Shown here piece by piece: positions 15,054 to 23,240 of a stretch of 64,000 nt of DNA. Under the pieces are notes generated by a model. That model saw only the letters and a list, made by a program, of their open reading frames with translations, was not told the origin of the DNA and did not search any database. The position numbers and the translations under genes were made by a program. Source of the DNA: Siminovitchia thermophila (GTDB lineage: Bacteria > Bacillota > Bacilli > Bacillales > Bacillaceae_C); assembly GCF_016909185.1 (NCBI RefSeq), contig NZ_JAFBFH010000014.1:1-64000 (forward strand), given 5' to 3'. How positions within the stretch are numbered: the stretch's first letter is position 1; every line of letters begins with the position of its first letter.

Positions 15054-15389
15054 GTGGATCAATTACAGTTTTTTTCCGATGAAGAGTTTATGACCAAAGA
15101 AGAATTGGAAATAAAAAGTGCCAAAAAGTATGTTGCCCGTACCATCTATAGATCATCCGGTCGGAAGGGGTTTATAAACACACATCTATCCGATGGAGAT
15201 ATGGAAGGAGCATATAAGGAATTCGATGAAGCGTTCAGGACTTTCGGTTTTTTACATCCCAAAAGTTACAGTTTCACGTCCTATCGTAACATTGGCAACA
15301 TCCGGTATTATTCAGATGGTGTCCAGATGGAGATACAAGCCAACAGCAAAGAACTCTTTGAGATTTTGCTTGAATGCTTAAAGGAATAA
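15054..15389 (+). CDS. hypothetical protein
   Basis: A 111-residue protein starting at GTG 15054, with GAGGTG about 8 nt upstream. An ATG at 15039 lies at that ribosome site and is less likely. The N-terminus (MDQLQFFSDEEFMTKEEL) looks like the short start motif of the protein at 15481 (MTLFDFDFTEEAKTDEEL). Such motifs may be binding peptides for a shared partner. The family is unknown. Confidence 0.6.
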   Translation: MDQLQFFSDEEFMTKEELEIKSAKKYVARTIYRSSGRKGFINTHLSDGDMEGAYKEFDEAFRTFGFLHPKSYSFTSYRNIGNIRYYSDGVQMEIQANSKELFEILLECLKE

Positions 15390-15409
15390 TAAAAACAATA
15401 AAAGGTTTC

Positions 15410-15448
15410 GTATAAAAAAGGACGTTTTTTAAAAAAGCGTCCTTTTTC
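15410..15448 (+). terminator. intergenic terminator-like hairpin in block B
   Basis: AAAAAGGACG-ttttttaaaaaa-GCGTCCTTTTTC, followed by CTTAAAAATAAA and the ribosome site of the next gene. Confidence 0.75.
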
Positions 15449-15480
15449 TCTTAAAAATAAAAATAAAGGATGTGTTTCAA

Positions 15481-16392
15481 GTGGAAATGACGTTGTTTGA
15501 TTTTGACTTCACGGAAGAAGCCAAGACGGACGAAGAGTTGGAAAAATCCTTCCGTGAGTTACAAGAATGGCATAAGGAAAGAAAACTTCCTTATAACCTT
15601 CGAATTAAAGATGTACCCATCCATTTACGGATGGATATAGAACGATTTAAAGAAAAGGGATGGATTGTATTTAATCCCCATTACAATGAATCTACTTTTG
15701 AAATAGCGGAAGAAAAACTCTTACATTATACCGTGGAAGAATTGGTTAGTGAGTATCGTAAGAATATGGAATCACTTCTGCAACGGGAAGACGTGTGTTG
15801 GTACAATTCTATCCTTAATTTACGGAATTTTCATGGTCCGATTCGATATAAAGACAAGGAAACAAAAGATGAATATTATCGTCAAAAGAATCGGATTACA
15901 AAGGAAGCAGCATTGCGTTTAGGGTTAGAACATTTTAGGAACGTTCCTTCTTCCAGAGGAAGTAAAATGCGGTCTCTTGATTCAAAGTGGCAGCGAGAAC
16001 ACGTTATCCCTTTGATTGCTAAGCATGTCATCCCGATGACGGATATGGATGAAATCGAAGAGTTTTTCCGTTCCCATGAGTTCTTCTGTGGAAGATGGGA
16101 TTGGAATTCGAAAGGTGTGCCGCCACGTGTTGATATTAAAGGCTTTACGCCATCCGAATTTGATTTAGCTTGCTTATGCCAAGCTACAGATGAAAAAACA
16201 GTAAAAGAGATATTTGATTACATGGGATGTTCAATGGGTTCAGGTGTAAGGGAAGGAAAAACGCTACTTTTTCCGGAAGGGTGGTCGATGGAAAAGTATG
16301 AAGAATCTCTAACCGATGAAGATAGAGAGTTATTAAAAGCTGATCAAGAACGATTAGAACGTCTGCATGGTAGAAAAATTGAATGCTTTTAA
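15481..16392 (+). CDS. hypothetical protein
   Basis: A 303-residue protein of unknown family. Starting GTG 15481 has AAAGGATG about 10 nt upstream. The middle contains a conserved-looking basic stretch (YRQKNRITKEAALRLGLEHF) and Trp/Cys-rich segments (FFCGRWDWNSKGVPPRVD). There is no transmembrane segment or signal peptide. It lies just before the cytosine methyltransferase gene, from which it is separated by a terminator-like hairpin. Confidence 0.6.
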   Translation: MEMTLFDFDFTEEAKTDEELEKSFRELQEWHKERKLPYNLRIKDVPIHLRMDIERFKEKGWIVFNPHYNESTFEIAEEKLLHYTVEELVSEYRKNMESLLQREDVCWYNSILNLRNFHGPIRYKDKETKDEYYRQKNRITKEAALRLGLEHFRNVPSSRGSKMRSLDSKWQREHVIPLIAKHVIPMTDMDEIEEFFRSHEFFCGRWDWNSKGVPPRVDIKGFTPSEFDLACLCQATDEKTVKEIFDYMGCSMGSGVREGKTLLFPEGWSMEKYEESLTDEDRELLKADQERLERLHGRKIECF

Positions 16393-16393
16393 T

Positions 16394-16424
16394 AAAAAAG
16401 GATGCCTTTATAGGTGTCCTTTCT
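16394..16424 (+). terminator. intergenic terminator-like hairpin in block B
   Basis: AAAGGATGCC-loop-GGTGTCCTTT, followed by CTTAAAAATAAA, before the methyltransferase gene. Confidence 0.65.
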
Positions 16425-16463
16425 CTGTTCTTAAAAATAAAAAGATAGAAGGGTTTTGATTAC

Positions 16464-18101
16464 ATGTTCAATTTTGTAAAAAACAAAATAGCAAAAAGAA
16501 GCAAAACAAGGGGTGGCATTACATTTTCGGACAAAGAGCTTTTTGAAGTAAGCGCCAAATTCAAATATGTAGTCGATTCGAAAAACAACAAAGTGATCCT
16601 ACTTCAGACGGAAAAAGCTAACGGTGAACCTTTGGATTGGAAGTCCAAAGCAAAGAAGTTGAAATTAGACTTAGAAAATTCACTGATCCGTTCAGGTACG
16701 GTATCCCGAAAAGGAAAAAATCAAATACCACTAGTTGATATACGGAATCAAATTGCTAATGGTGTATTCGGTGATGCTGATTATCTTCAAGTTAATATCT
16801 ATGAAGATACTGTAATCGTAGAAGGCTTTGAAACCCAAAATGATAAATTACCAGAGGAAAAAAGTTCCGGGAAAGCTAAAAAACAAAACAGGATTCGTTC
16901 GAATGGCAGAACAAAAAAGGCTAGTGTATTCGACATTTCGCAATTTGCTAAAACGAAAAAGAAATTTGAAGTTTCGTTTTCAAAAGAAGAATTGCGCCAA
17001 GTAGCAGGTCAATCCCATTCTTTTCATATAGAATCGATCCTTTCATACAGTGAAGGTGTATTTGAAGAAATCAAAGAGTCTTTGGAGAATGTCCATATCC
17101 CTCTACAAGTTGCAAGTTTTTTCAGTGGAGCAGGATTAATGGATCAAGGGTTTAGAGAAGCAGGATTCGACATCGTGTTTGCACTTGAAAAAGATGAACA
17201 AGCAGCAGAAACGTATCGACATAATAACGGAGATTGCATAGTTGTTGATGATATTCAACGCTTTGATTTTTCTTTGATGAAAGATGCACCGGTTATTGTA
17301 GGCGGCCCTCCTTGCCAAGGGTTCTCTGCCGCTAATCGAAAAACGAATTTCTTAGATAATCCGAATAATGCTCTTGTGAAAAGATATGTTCAAGCTATAA
17401 AGGAAAGTTCGAAATGCAAAGTCTTTGTATTGGAAAACGTTCCTCAAATTCTTACGGCAGGAGAGGGAAAATTTAAAGACGAAATCATTCAGACATTAAG
17501 TGATTTTGACATCACATACGGAGTGTTAAATTCAGCGGATTATGGTTGTCCCCAAGAACGCTCACGAGCGATTTTTATTGGTTCGAAGATCGGTCGAATT
17601 GAATTGCCAAAACCAATTTATCAACCTCATGAATATGTAACGGTTGGTCAGGCATTTATGGGATTACATGAGAACATACCAAACCAAACTGATTATTCGA
17701 AGCCTAATCCAGATACAGAAAAAAGAATGCGATACATTGGTCAAGGCGAAAATTGGAAATCAATACCGGATAATCTTAAAACTCCAAAAATGCTAAAGGG
17801 AAACACGCATAGTTCAATTTATAGAAGGTTGGAAGAAGATAAGCCGAGTATTACGATCACAAATGTTCGTAAAAGCAATATCTTGCATCCTACCGAAAAC
17901 AGAGTGTTATCAATACGTGAATGTGCAAGGCTATTTGGTTTGAGAGACAGTTTTGAGTTTGTAGGTAATCTGTCATCAAAACAACAACAAATAGCGAATG
18001 GCGTACCTGTACAGTTAGCAAAAGCTGTGGGGAATGTGATTAAGAAAGCCATTTCCATGTTCAATGTTAGAAATAAAACAGAATCGTTTGTACTGGTTTA
18101 A
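16464..18101 (+). CDS. orphan DNA (cytosine-5)-methyltransferase with N-terminal extension
   Basis: A 545-residue protein. The C-terminal 330 residues hold the m5C motifs in order: I (FFSGAGLMDQGF, about 215-226), IV (GGPPCQGFS, catalytic Cys near 284), VI (ENVP, near 325), VIII (QERSR, near 364) and X (NGVPVQLAKAVG, near 512). The first 200 residues form a basic extension that I do not recognise. The enzyme makes 5-methylcytosine at an unknown site. No cognate nuclease is nearby, so it probably protects the element from host restriction. The ribosome site is AGAAGGG, 10 nt before the ATG. Confidence 0.92.
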   Translation: MFNFVKNKIAKRSKTRGGITFSDKELFEVSAKFKYVVDSKNNKVILLQTEKANGEPLDWKSKAKKLKLDLENSLIRSGTVSRKGKNQIPLVDIRNQIANGVFGDADYLQVNIYEDTVIVEGFETQNDKLPEEKSSGKAKKQNRIRSNGRTKKASVFDISQFAKTKKKFEVSFSKEELRQVAGQSHSFHIESILSYSEGVFEEIKESLENVHIPLQVASFFSGAGLMDQGFREAGFDIVFALEKDEQAAETYRHNNGDCIVVDDIQRFDFSLMKDAPVIVGGPPCQGFSAANRKTNFLDNPNNALVKRYVQAIKESSKCKVFVLENVPQILTAGEGKFKDEIIQTLSDFDITYGVLNSADYGCPQERSRAIFIGSKIGRIELPKPIYQPHEYVTVGQAFMGLHENIPNQTDYSKPNPDTEKRMRYIGQGENWKSIPDNLKTPKMLKGNTHSSIYRRLEEDKPSITITNVRKSNILHPTENRVLSIRECARLFGLRDSFEFVGNLSSKQQQIANGVPVQLAKAVGNVIKKAISMFNVRNKTESFVLV

Positions 18102-18116
18102 AGAAAGGGTGATTCT

Positions 18117-18365
18117 ATGGGAAATAACTATTGTTTCCTGGAATTGAACTTGATTTCTACCGATTGGGGCGAAGCCAATCTGAATCCAATGGTTCGCTGC
18201 TATGGTCTAAAGAAGGATAGAAAAGCGAAATGCAAAAGCTGTTTGTTCTATACGAAGGATACCTGTAAGTTTGGGTATCCTTCTGAACATTCAGGGGAGT
18301 ATAGGGCTTGCTTACGATATAAAAATAAAGCACGGAAGGATGAACTTTTAAATGATCGAATTTGA
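18117..18365 (+). CDS. small cysteine-rich hypothetical protein
   Basis: An 82-residue protein with CYG, CKSC, C and a later C, spaced like an iron-sulfur or zinc site (CKSCLFYTKDTCKFG, then C about 16 residues on). It starts 15 nt after the methyltransferase stop behind AAAGGGTG and is probably co-translated with it. The family is unknown. Confidence 0.6.
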   Translation: MGNNYCFLELNLISTDWGEANLNPMVRCYGLKKDRKAKCKSCLFYTKDTCKFGYPSEHSGEYRACLRYKNKARKDELLNDRI

Positions 18366-18436
18366 TTATTCAGCTCATAAAGAACACGCCTACTAATTTA
18401 TTAAAAAAATTGCGTTGAACAGGAGGAATAATTTTC

Positions 18437-18801
18437 ATGTTATTCAATTTGCTTACGATGAATATGAGGATTGGAAAGAGGATATTAGCGTCAACCATAT
18501 AAGTTGGCTTGACTATTATTATTTAAAGGAAGCCTTCCAGCATATTTCTTCTGAAGAAATGGAATGGAATGAAGTGATTTCGATTACTTTTGATGTATAC
18601 TCACCATCTGACATTTCATCTTTTCGTTTAGAAATGGTGGAAGTGGCGGGAGCGGAGATTAGCGGAACTCATTCGGTAAAGGTTAATCACTATCGTAGTG
18701 ACTGTGATACCTATGGACCTTATTATTATTCTGCTTATTTTCTCTATCAACCAGATATTCAAAAGTACATTGTGATCGAGGAAAAGAATTATGCTTGTTA
18801 A
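18437..18801 (+). CDS. hypothetical protein with a broken start
   Basis: AGGAGG (18421-18426) is followed after 10 nt by an ATG at 18437. That ATG reads only 21 codons in its own frame. The long frame of about 120 residues (IQFAYDEYEDWKEDIS and onward, ending at 18801) runs right behind it but is out of phase by one base and has no good start of its own. Restoring one T after the ATG would give MFIQFAYDEYEDW. A one-base deletion or a sequencing error at the second codon is the simplest reading. The protein is acidic and of unknown family. Confidence 0.5.
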
Positions 18802-18911
18802 TCTTTACTTTTAATATAGGGTAATGAAAGGCATACCACGTACACGCCTTATAAAATTGAGATACGCCATTCATATCGAGTGGCGTGTTCTTCTATGTTC
18901 ATTGTTCATAT

Positions 18912-18938
18912 GAAACAAACTGATTTTCGCAACGTCCT
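18912..18938 (+). promoter_or_regulatory. GGAAC-type promoter motif, site 1 (variant GAAAC)
   Basis: GAAAC-N16-CGTCCT, 84 nt before the Nudix start codon, after the terminator hairpin ACGCC...GGCGTGTTC. It is the weakest member of a 12-site family with constant 16-nt spacing. Confidence 0.5.
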
Positions 18939-19016
18939 GTAAGGTAAGAAGGAATATTTCAATTCACAAAAATCGAAAGTTGCTTGTACAAAAAACACAT
19001 GAGGAAGTTGATAAAA

Positions 19017-19535
19017 ATGAAGAGGGATCGTTTATTGTATGATGGTTATTTGAAAATCGAAGAAACAAAAGATGTCATCAAAGGAAAAGTAGTCAAAAGG
19101 GAACGGTTGATTGCTGCGGATGCAGTGGCGGCCATCCTGATAGACGAGAGCGGTAGGTTCGGGTTGGTGAAGCAATATCGTCCGACTGTTGACCGATACA
19201 CCTATGAATTGGTTGCTGGAACGTGCGACAAAGAGATGAGCGATGCAGACATTCTATTAGAGGAAATATATGAGGAATGTGAAATCAGCCCCGAAGATGT
19301 CTTGGAATTAAAATCAATACATCAATATTATGTGATGATCGGCATTTCGAATACAAAACTGAATTTGTTTGCTGCGTCTGTTCGAAACCAAACAGACAAA
19401 CAAGTTTCAGATGCCGATGTCGAAGAGGTCATATGGGTGACGATGGGTGAGTTTGCCCGCATGGTTGAGCAAGGGGATATTCAAGATTCGAAAACCCTTC
19501 TTGGCTATTACTACGCTTTAGCGATGGGTCTATAA
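19017..19535 (+). CDS. Nudix hydrolase, ADP-ribose pyrophosphatase-like, with altered Nudix box
   Basis: A 172-residue Nudix protein. LVKQYRP and YELVAGT are typical of the ADP-ribose pyrophosphatase subgroup. The Nudix box runs from Gly in VAGTCDKE to EEIYEECEI. The EExxEE metal-binding core is present, but the box lacks the usual Arg (Glu instead) and the late Gly (Glu instead), and the first Glu is displaced. The substrate may thus differ from ADP-ribose. The ATG at 19017 has GAGGAAG about 8 nt upstream. It starts the cassette of site 1 and is followed by an aldolase-like gene 20 nt downstream. Confidence 0.82.
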   Translation: MKRDRLLYDGYLKIEETKDVIKGKVVKRERLIAADAVAAILIDESGRFGLVKQYRPTVDRYTYELVAGTCDKEMSDADILLEEIYEECEISPEDVLELKSIHQYYVMIGISNTKLNLFAASVRNQTDKQVSDADVEEVIWVTMGEFARMVEQGDIQDSKTLLGYYYALAMGL

Positions 19536-19555
19536 AATAAAGGGAGGAAAATAAA

Positions 19556-20653
19556 ATGAAAATCTATTTGGTGGGTGGAACATTTGATGAAAAAAGAGGG
19601 AAGGCTTCCGGTTTAATTGCGAAAATCTATTGGGCGTTGAAAGAACAGGCGCAGGTGGCAGATGTTCAATTGTATAATGGTGGACACATTGAAACATTGC
19701 GGAAACTACATGACGAAAATCTTATGGAAGATGCCGATGCTATCATGTGGTTTGCAAATGTTCCGAATGAATTTGAGAAGTACCGGGACATCAAGAAGCA
19801 TTATCCGAGAAAACTGTTAGTCACTTCCAAACGAAATCATGATGAGTACAAATTCAATTATCTTGTCAATCATGCGTTGGGTCTGAAAGCTAATCTTGTA
19901 ATTGAATTTTCAAGAGGGGAAGAAGGCAGATTTCAGACTCGATTGTTTGATCCATTAGGTGCTGTTTGGGTAGATCGGACATATGATATTCAAGTGTTAG
20001 TAGAGGGCTTGGTTGAGCGTTTAGCCTATCTCAAAACAGTGAAGCGAATCGGTACTCGTTACAAGGAAGGGGTTATTGCCATTCCGAATGAAAGTGAGTT
20101 TGTTAGCCTTGTAAAACAATTGTCAGATAGATTCCATGATTTAATCCATCCAGCAGAAGGAGTTACCCGTTTCTTAGGAAATGCTTCATTCCGATGCAGG
20201 CATGGTTTTCCGAGTTTCCGCCACGGAGATAAAATCTTTGTTTCCAGAAGAAATATCGATAAGCGAAACCTGGGATTGGATGGTTTTGTTCCCGTTCAAA
20301 AAGGAAAAGACGGTAAAATCTACTACTATGGTGAGTATAAACCGAGTGTGGATACGCCTATTCAATTAGCGTTATATGAGAGTTACCAGAACGTGAACTA
20401 TATGGTTCATTCTCATGTCTATATCGAGGATGCGCCATTTACAGAAGTGGCAGTTCCGTGCGGGGGTTTACAGGAAGTAAAAGAAATTCAGAAGATATTC
20501 CCAGATCGAACAACCACAAACGTTGCCATCAATCTGATTGGTCACGGAAGTTTGATTCTTGCGAGTTCAGTGCAAGACATTGAAGGATTTTTGGACCGTT
20601 ATATTTCAAGACCCATTCCAGAAGTAATGAATTCAATGGTTATGAAGTGCTGA
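19556..20653 (+). CDS. class II aldolase-like protein with N-terminal Rossmann-like domain
   Basis: A 365-residue two-domain protein. The N-terminal 170 residues look like an alpha/beta nucleotide or sugar binding fold (YLVGGTFDE, DADAIMWFANVP, KLLVTSKRN). The C-terminal 190 residues resemble class II aldolase/adducin enzymes, with FLGNASFRCRHG, a KPSVDTPIQLALYES stretch and the zinc motif HSHVY. The fusion, together with an upstream Nudix enzyme, suggests a pathway for a ribose- or nucleotide-derived sugar. The substrate is unknown. GGGAGG lies 9 nt before the ATG. Confidence 0.65.
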   Translation: MKIYLVGGTFDEKRGKASGLIAKIYWALKEQAQVADVQLYNGGHIETLRKLHDENLMEDADAIMWFANVPNEFEKYRDIKKHYPRKLLVTSKRNHDEYKFNYLVNHALGLKANLVIEFSRGEEGRFQTRLFDPLGAVWVDRTYDIQVLVEGLVERLAYLKTVKRIGTRYKEGVIAIPNESEFVSLVKQLSDRFHDLIHPAEGVTRFLGNASFRCRHGFPSFRHGDKIFVSRRNIDKRNLGLDGFVPVQKGKDGKIYYYGEYKPSVDTPIQLALYESYQNVNYMVHSHVYIEDAPFTEVAVPCGGLQEVKEIQKIFPDRTTTNVAINLIGHGSLILASSVQDIEGFLDRYISRPIPEVMNSMVMKC

Positions 20654-20724
20654 AATGATAGATAGTAACTCTATAAGTATAAGTGAGCACGTCGCTGAAT
20701 CTGGTGACGTGTTTTTTTCTTTTG

Positions 20725-20752
20725 GGAACCTCATGAATTCCAGTACGTTCCT
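20725..20752 (+). promoter_or_regulatory. GGAAC-type promoter motif, site 2
   Basis: GGAAC-N16-CGTTCCT, 30 nt before the start codon of the DUF3850 gene at 20782. The terminator ACGTC...GACGTGTTTTTTTC lies immediately upstream. Confidence 0.65.
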
Positions 20753-20781
20753 ATATATAACAATTTAAAAGGAGTGGAATT

Positions 20782-21210
20782 ATGAAGGGAAATATTGATT
20801 ATATCGGTTATGAAGAAGCAATGGAAGCTGTAAAAGAGGGGAAAATTGTGTTTTTCTATTATCGGGGAATGTCGGTCGAAATCAAACCAAATTGTGATTT
20901 AGAATATTTGAGAGGTAAATTGATGGCGCATCTATCGTTGACTATTAATGATGTGATCAAAGGAAAATATTCTGCACACCTACTTCATGAATTGAAAATT
21001 CTTCCTGGATACTTTGAAGAGGTTGAAAAAGGAATCAAAACATTCGAAATCCGTAAGAATGATCGAGATTATCAAGTCAGTGATTTCTTGCTACTGAAAG
21101 AGTTTGATCCAAAAACAAAAACTTATACAGGGAAAGAAATCAGAAAAAGAATCAGTTATATGACGGACTTTAATCAAAAGGAAAATTATGTTGTGATGGC
21201 AATTGTATAA
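20782..21210 (+). CDS. DUF3850/ASCH-like protein
   Basis: A 142-residue protein. The last 85 residues match DUF3850, an ASCH/PUA-related RNA-binding fold (HELKILPGYFEEVEKGIKTF, EIRKNDRDYQVSDFLLLKEF, YTGKEI, then YVVMAI). The first 55 residues are a separate small domain. DUF3850 genes are common in phages and mobile elements, and their role is thought to involve RNA or nucleotide binding. AAAGGAG lies 8 nt before the ATG. It is a single-gene cassette of site 2. Confidence 0.85.
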   Translation: MKGNIDYIGYEEAMEAVKEGKIVFFYYRGMSVEIKPNCDLEYLRGKLMAHLSLTINDVIKGKYSAHLLHELKILPGYFEEVEKGIKTFEIRKNDRDYQVSDFLLLKEFDPKTKTYTGKEIRKRISYMTDFNQKENYVVMAIV

Positions 21211-21262
21211 ATGAAATGTTGAACACGTCACTCATTTTAGGGTGGCGTGTTTTTTTATTTCT

Positions 21263-21289
21263 GGAACTTTTCAATTTAATATTCGTCCT
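21263..21289 (+). promoter_or_regulatory. GGAAC-type promoter motif, site 3
   Basis: GGAAC-N16-CGTCCT, 53 nt before the gene at 21342. The terminator CACGTCACTC...GGTGGCGTGTTTTTTT precedes it. Confidence 0.65.
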
Positions 21290-21341
21290 ATGAAGCAAAA
21301 GAACGGAAATATTATTTTGTCTTGCTACAGGGGGATGTGAG

Positions 21342-22064
21342 ATGAATGAACAGATTATGAAGCAAGAAAAAGCAAAAAGGATACAGTTATTACATGAACT
21401 TGATATTTTAAAAAGCCAGCTGTGTGAATCTTGTAAAAAACCTAGCTCATCAGCAAGAAGCAAACATGAAACTTGTTGCGCAGCGTCCGTTCGCATGAGG
21501 GAGATAGGAGAAGAACTATTGAAACTAAGTAAGAATCGGAGATATAAAAAAGAAAAAACAAAGGAAGTGAAAAGCTTGTCTACCAAGAAACACTCAATTG
21601 AAATTACCGAAGATGCTGTCAATCAAATGAGGGAAAAAGGGATGACGTATACTGCTATTGCAAATCACTTCGGTGTAAGTCTTCAGACGCTTACAAATCG
21701 TCGTCAAAATTGGGAGTTAGCAAGAGTAAGAGGAAACCGCGATCAGATGAATCCGCAGAAAGGAAATTCAAATGCAAGTCCAAAAAATGATGTTTCCAAG
21801 CCAATTCACTCTGAACAAACAGCTACTTATACAGAAGAAATTTCCAACCTTAAATCAGCAATCATCAATAAAGATAGTGTTATCAGGGAGCAAAAAGCAT
21901 TGATTGATCAACTTACAGCGACCGTAAACGAATTAGAATCCTATGTTGTTGAGTTGGAAAGTGATCAGGAAGCGATGTCAGAAGAAAGAAGAATGCTGGC
22001 TATTTTACTTCATCGGGAAGCCAAAAGGATGAGTAGTCTAGTTGAGAAGGAGTTGACTCACTAA
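21342..22064 (+). CDS. zinc-finger / helix-turn-helix / coiled-coil protein
   Basis: A 240-residue protein. Residues 25-62 carry a CESC...CC zinc-finger-like unit followed by REIGEELLKLS, common in Bacillus phage proteins. Residues 85-115 form a helix-turn-helix (VNQMREKGMTYTAIANHFGV, then LQTLTNRR). The C-terminal 90 residues are a long coiled coil. The layout is that of a DNA-binding regulator or structural nucleoid protein. GGGGGATG lies just upstream of the ATG. It is the single gene of site 3. Confidence 0.65.
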   Translation: MNEQIMKQEKAKRIQLLHELDILKSQLCESCKKPSSSARSKHETCCAASVRMREIGEELLKLSKNRRYKKEKTKEVKSLSTKKHSIEITEDAVNQMREKGMTYTAIANHFGVSLQTLTNRRQNWELARVRGNRDQMNPQKGNSNASPKNDVSKPIHSEQTATYTEEISNLKSAIINKDSVIREQKALIDQLTATVNELESYVVELESDQEAMSEERRMLAILLHREAKRMSSLVEKELTH

Positions 22065-22104
22065 TGGTGTTTACACGACGCACTAATGATGTCGTGTTTT
22101 CGAA

Positions 22105-22131
22105 GGAACCTCTTTAAGATTGTATCGTCCT
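22105..22131 (+). promoter_or_regulatory. GGAAC-type promoter motif, site 4
   Basis: GGAAC-N16-CGTCCT, 38 nt before the gene at 22169, behind the terminator ACACGACG...TGTCGTGTTTT. Confidence 0.65.
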
Positions 22132-22168
22132 ATCCTAATAAGCAATCATAATATCAAGGGGGATTAAT

Positions 22169-22732
22169 ATGGTACTTATAACTTTTTTAATCGTATTTGT
22201 TTTTTTATGTGTGGCAGTTCTTTATCTTCTCTTAATTCTATCCTATAATGACTTTGATTTTGATCGTATGTATAACGAATACCGAAGGACAAAAAAATGC
22301 AAAAAGTTATTAGGAAAAAGTTATGTAGAGATTTTAGACCTGATGAATTCATACGCTCATAAATTTCAATACTATAGTGATATTAAATTAATCAACGATA
22401 ACGGAAAGAAAATCGATACTATTATAAACCTATTTGAAAAAGATATGGATGTATTTCATCCATTGATGGATAAATACGAACATACCTTTAGAACACTTTG
22501 TGACGTATTGCAACAAGCAGAGAAAAAAGAACTCATCTTTCACGAAATCATTCATTTGGAGATAAAAGAGCTTCTTCAGGAAGCGTTTATTGATTTTATG
22601 AAAATGGATGCTCTGCTTGAACAAAATAAAAAACTGGAAGAAAACATGGAAATAGAAATATTAACTAAATCACTGAAAGAGGAAACAAAGATGCTTAAAG
22701 ATATGAAAAAGTTTAAAGAAGGAAAACTCTAA
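22169..22732 (+). CDS. membrane-anchored helical protein
   Basis: A 187-residue protein with one N-terminal transmembrane helix (residues 2-27, LITFLIVFVFLCVAVLYLLL) and a long, charged helical cytoplasmic part of likely coiled-coil type. GGGGGAT lies upstream of the ATG. The family is unknown. It is the single gene of site 4 and ends the first promoter-cassette zone. Confidence 0.6.
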   Translation: MVLITFLIVFVFLCVAVLYLLLILSYNDFDFDRMYNEYRRTKKCKKLLGKSYVEILDLMNSYAHKFQYYSDIKLINDNGKKIDTIINLFEKDMDVFHPLMDKYEHTFRTLCDVLQQAEKKELIFHEIIHLEIKELLQEAFIDFMKMDALLEQNKKLEENMEIEILTKSLKEETKMLKDMKKFKEGKL

Positions 22733-22784
22733 TTGCGCTTTGCTGACAATAAATAAAGGAGAAACAACAGAAGATTAGCAAAAG

Positions 22785-22818
22785 AAATCGCCAAGCCTAT
22801 TTGGATGGCGATTTTTTA
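22785..22818. terminator. bidirectional terminator
   Basis: AATCGCC-loop-GGCGATTTTTT lies between the convergent genes at 22169 and 22825. Confidence 0.75.
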
Positions 22819-22824
22819 TTGTTT

Positions 22825-23142
22825 TTAACTTTTCCTTCGTGCTGGCCGTGTCCTTTTTAAATAAAGAGATCTAACCTGTTTATGTAACTCGTCTTCCTTC
22901 TGCGGCGTAGTCATTAGGAATTCTTTCACAAGATCAGGAGTTAACGGTTCAGCATCTGCATGAATGCCCCGTCTGTTAAGGTTATCAGCTACCTTTTGTA
23001 AATTCCCCTGCAACGCATATTCGAATACAACATATTGTGTCAGGGTCTTGGGTTGGTAATGTTCAATTAGGTTGATATAGTCTTGTAATTTATCTCTATC
23101 TTTTTCCGCTTGTGCAAGTGTACGAAAAGTCCTCATTGTCAT
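22825..23142 (-). CDS. hypothetical helical protein
   Basis: A 105-residue, mostly helical protein with a possible helix-turn-helix (EYALQGNLQKVADNLNRRGI) and a basic C-terminus (RTRPARRKS). GGGGGTAT precedes the ATG on the minus strand. It is divergent from the recombinase gene, so it may be a regulator or accessory factor of recombination. The family is not recognised. Confidence 0.55.
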   Translation of the reverse strand: MTMRTFRTLAQAEKDRDKLQDYINLIEHYQPKTLTQYVVFEYALQGNLQKVADNLNRRGIHADAEPLTPDLVKEFLMTTPQKEDELHKQVRSLYLKRTRPARRKS

Positions 23143-23240
23143 ACCCCCTTGTAATAATTGACATTCAATTCAAACAATACTCTAAATTGCAGAAGTAATC
23201 AAATGAAACCTGTTTTGAAAAGTGTGATAACTAATTAATT

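Noticed and set aside
18984-19016. Upstream start for the Nudix gene
   Set aside because: The longer frame from 18984 has no ribosome site. GAGGAAG lies in front of ATG 19017.
21170-21622. Minus-strand frames of 150 and similar lengths inside annotated genes
   Set aside because: They lie fully inside genes that have ribosome sites and domain evidence on the plus strand.
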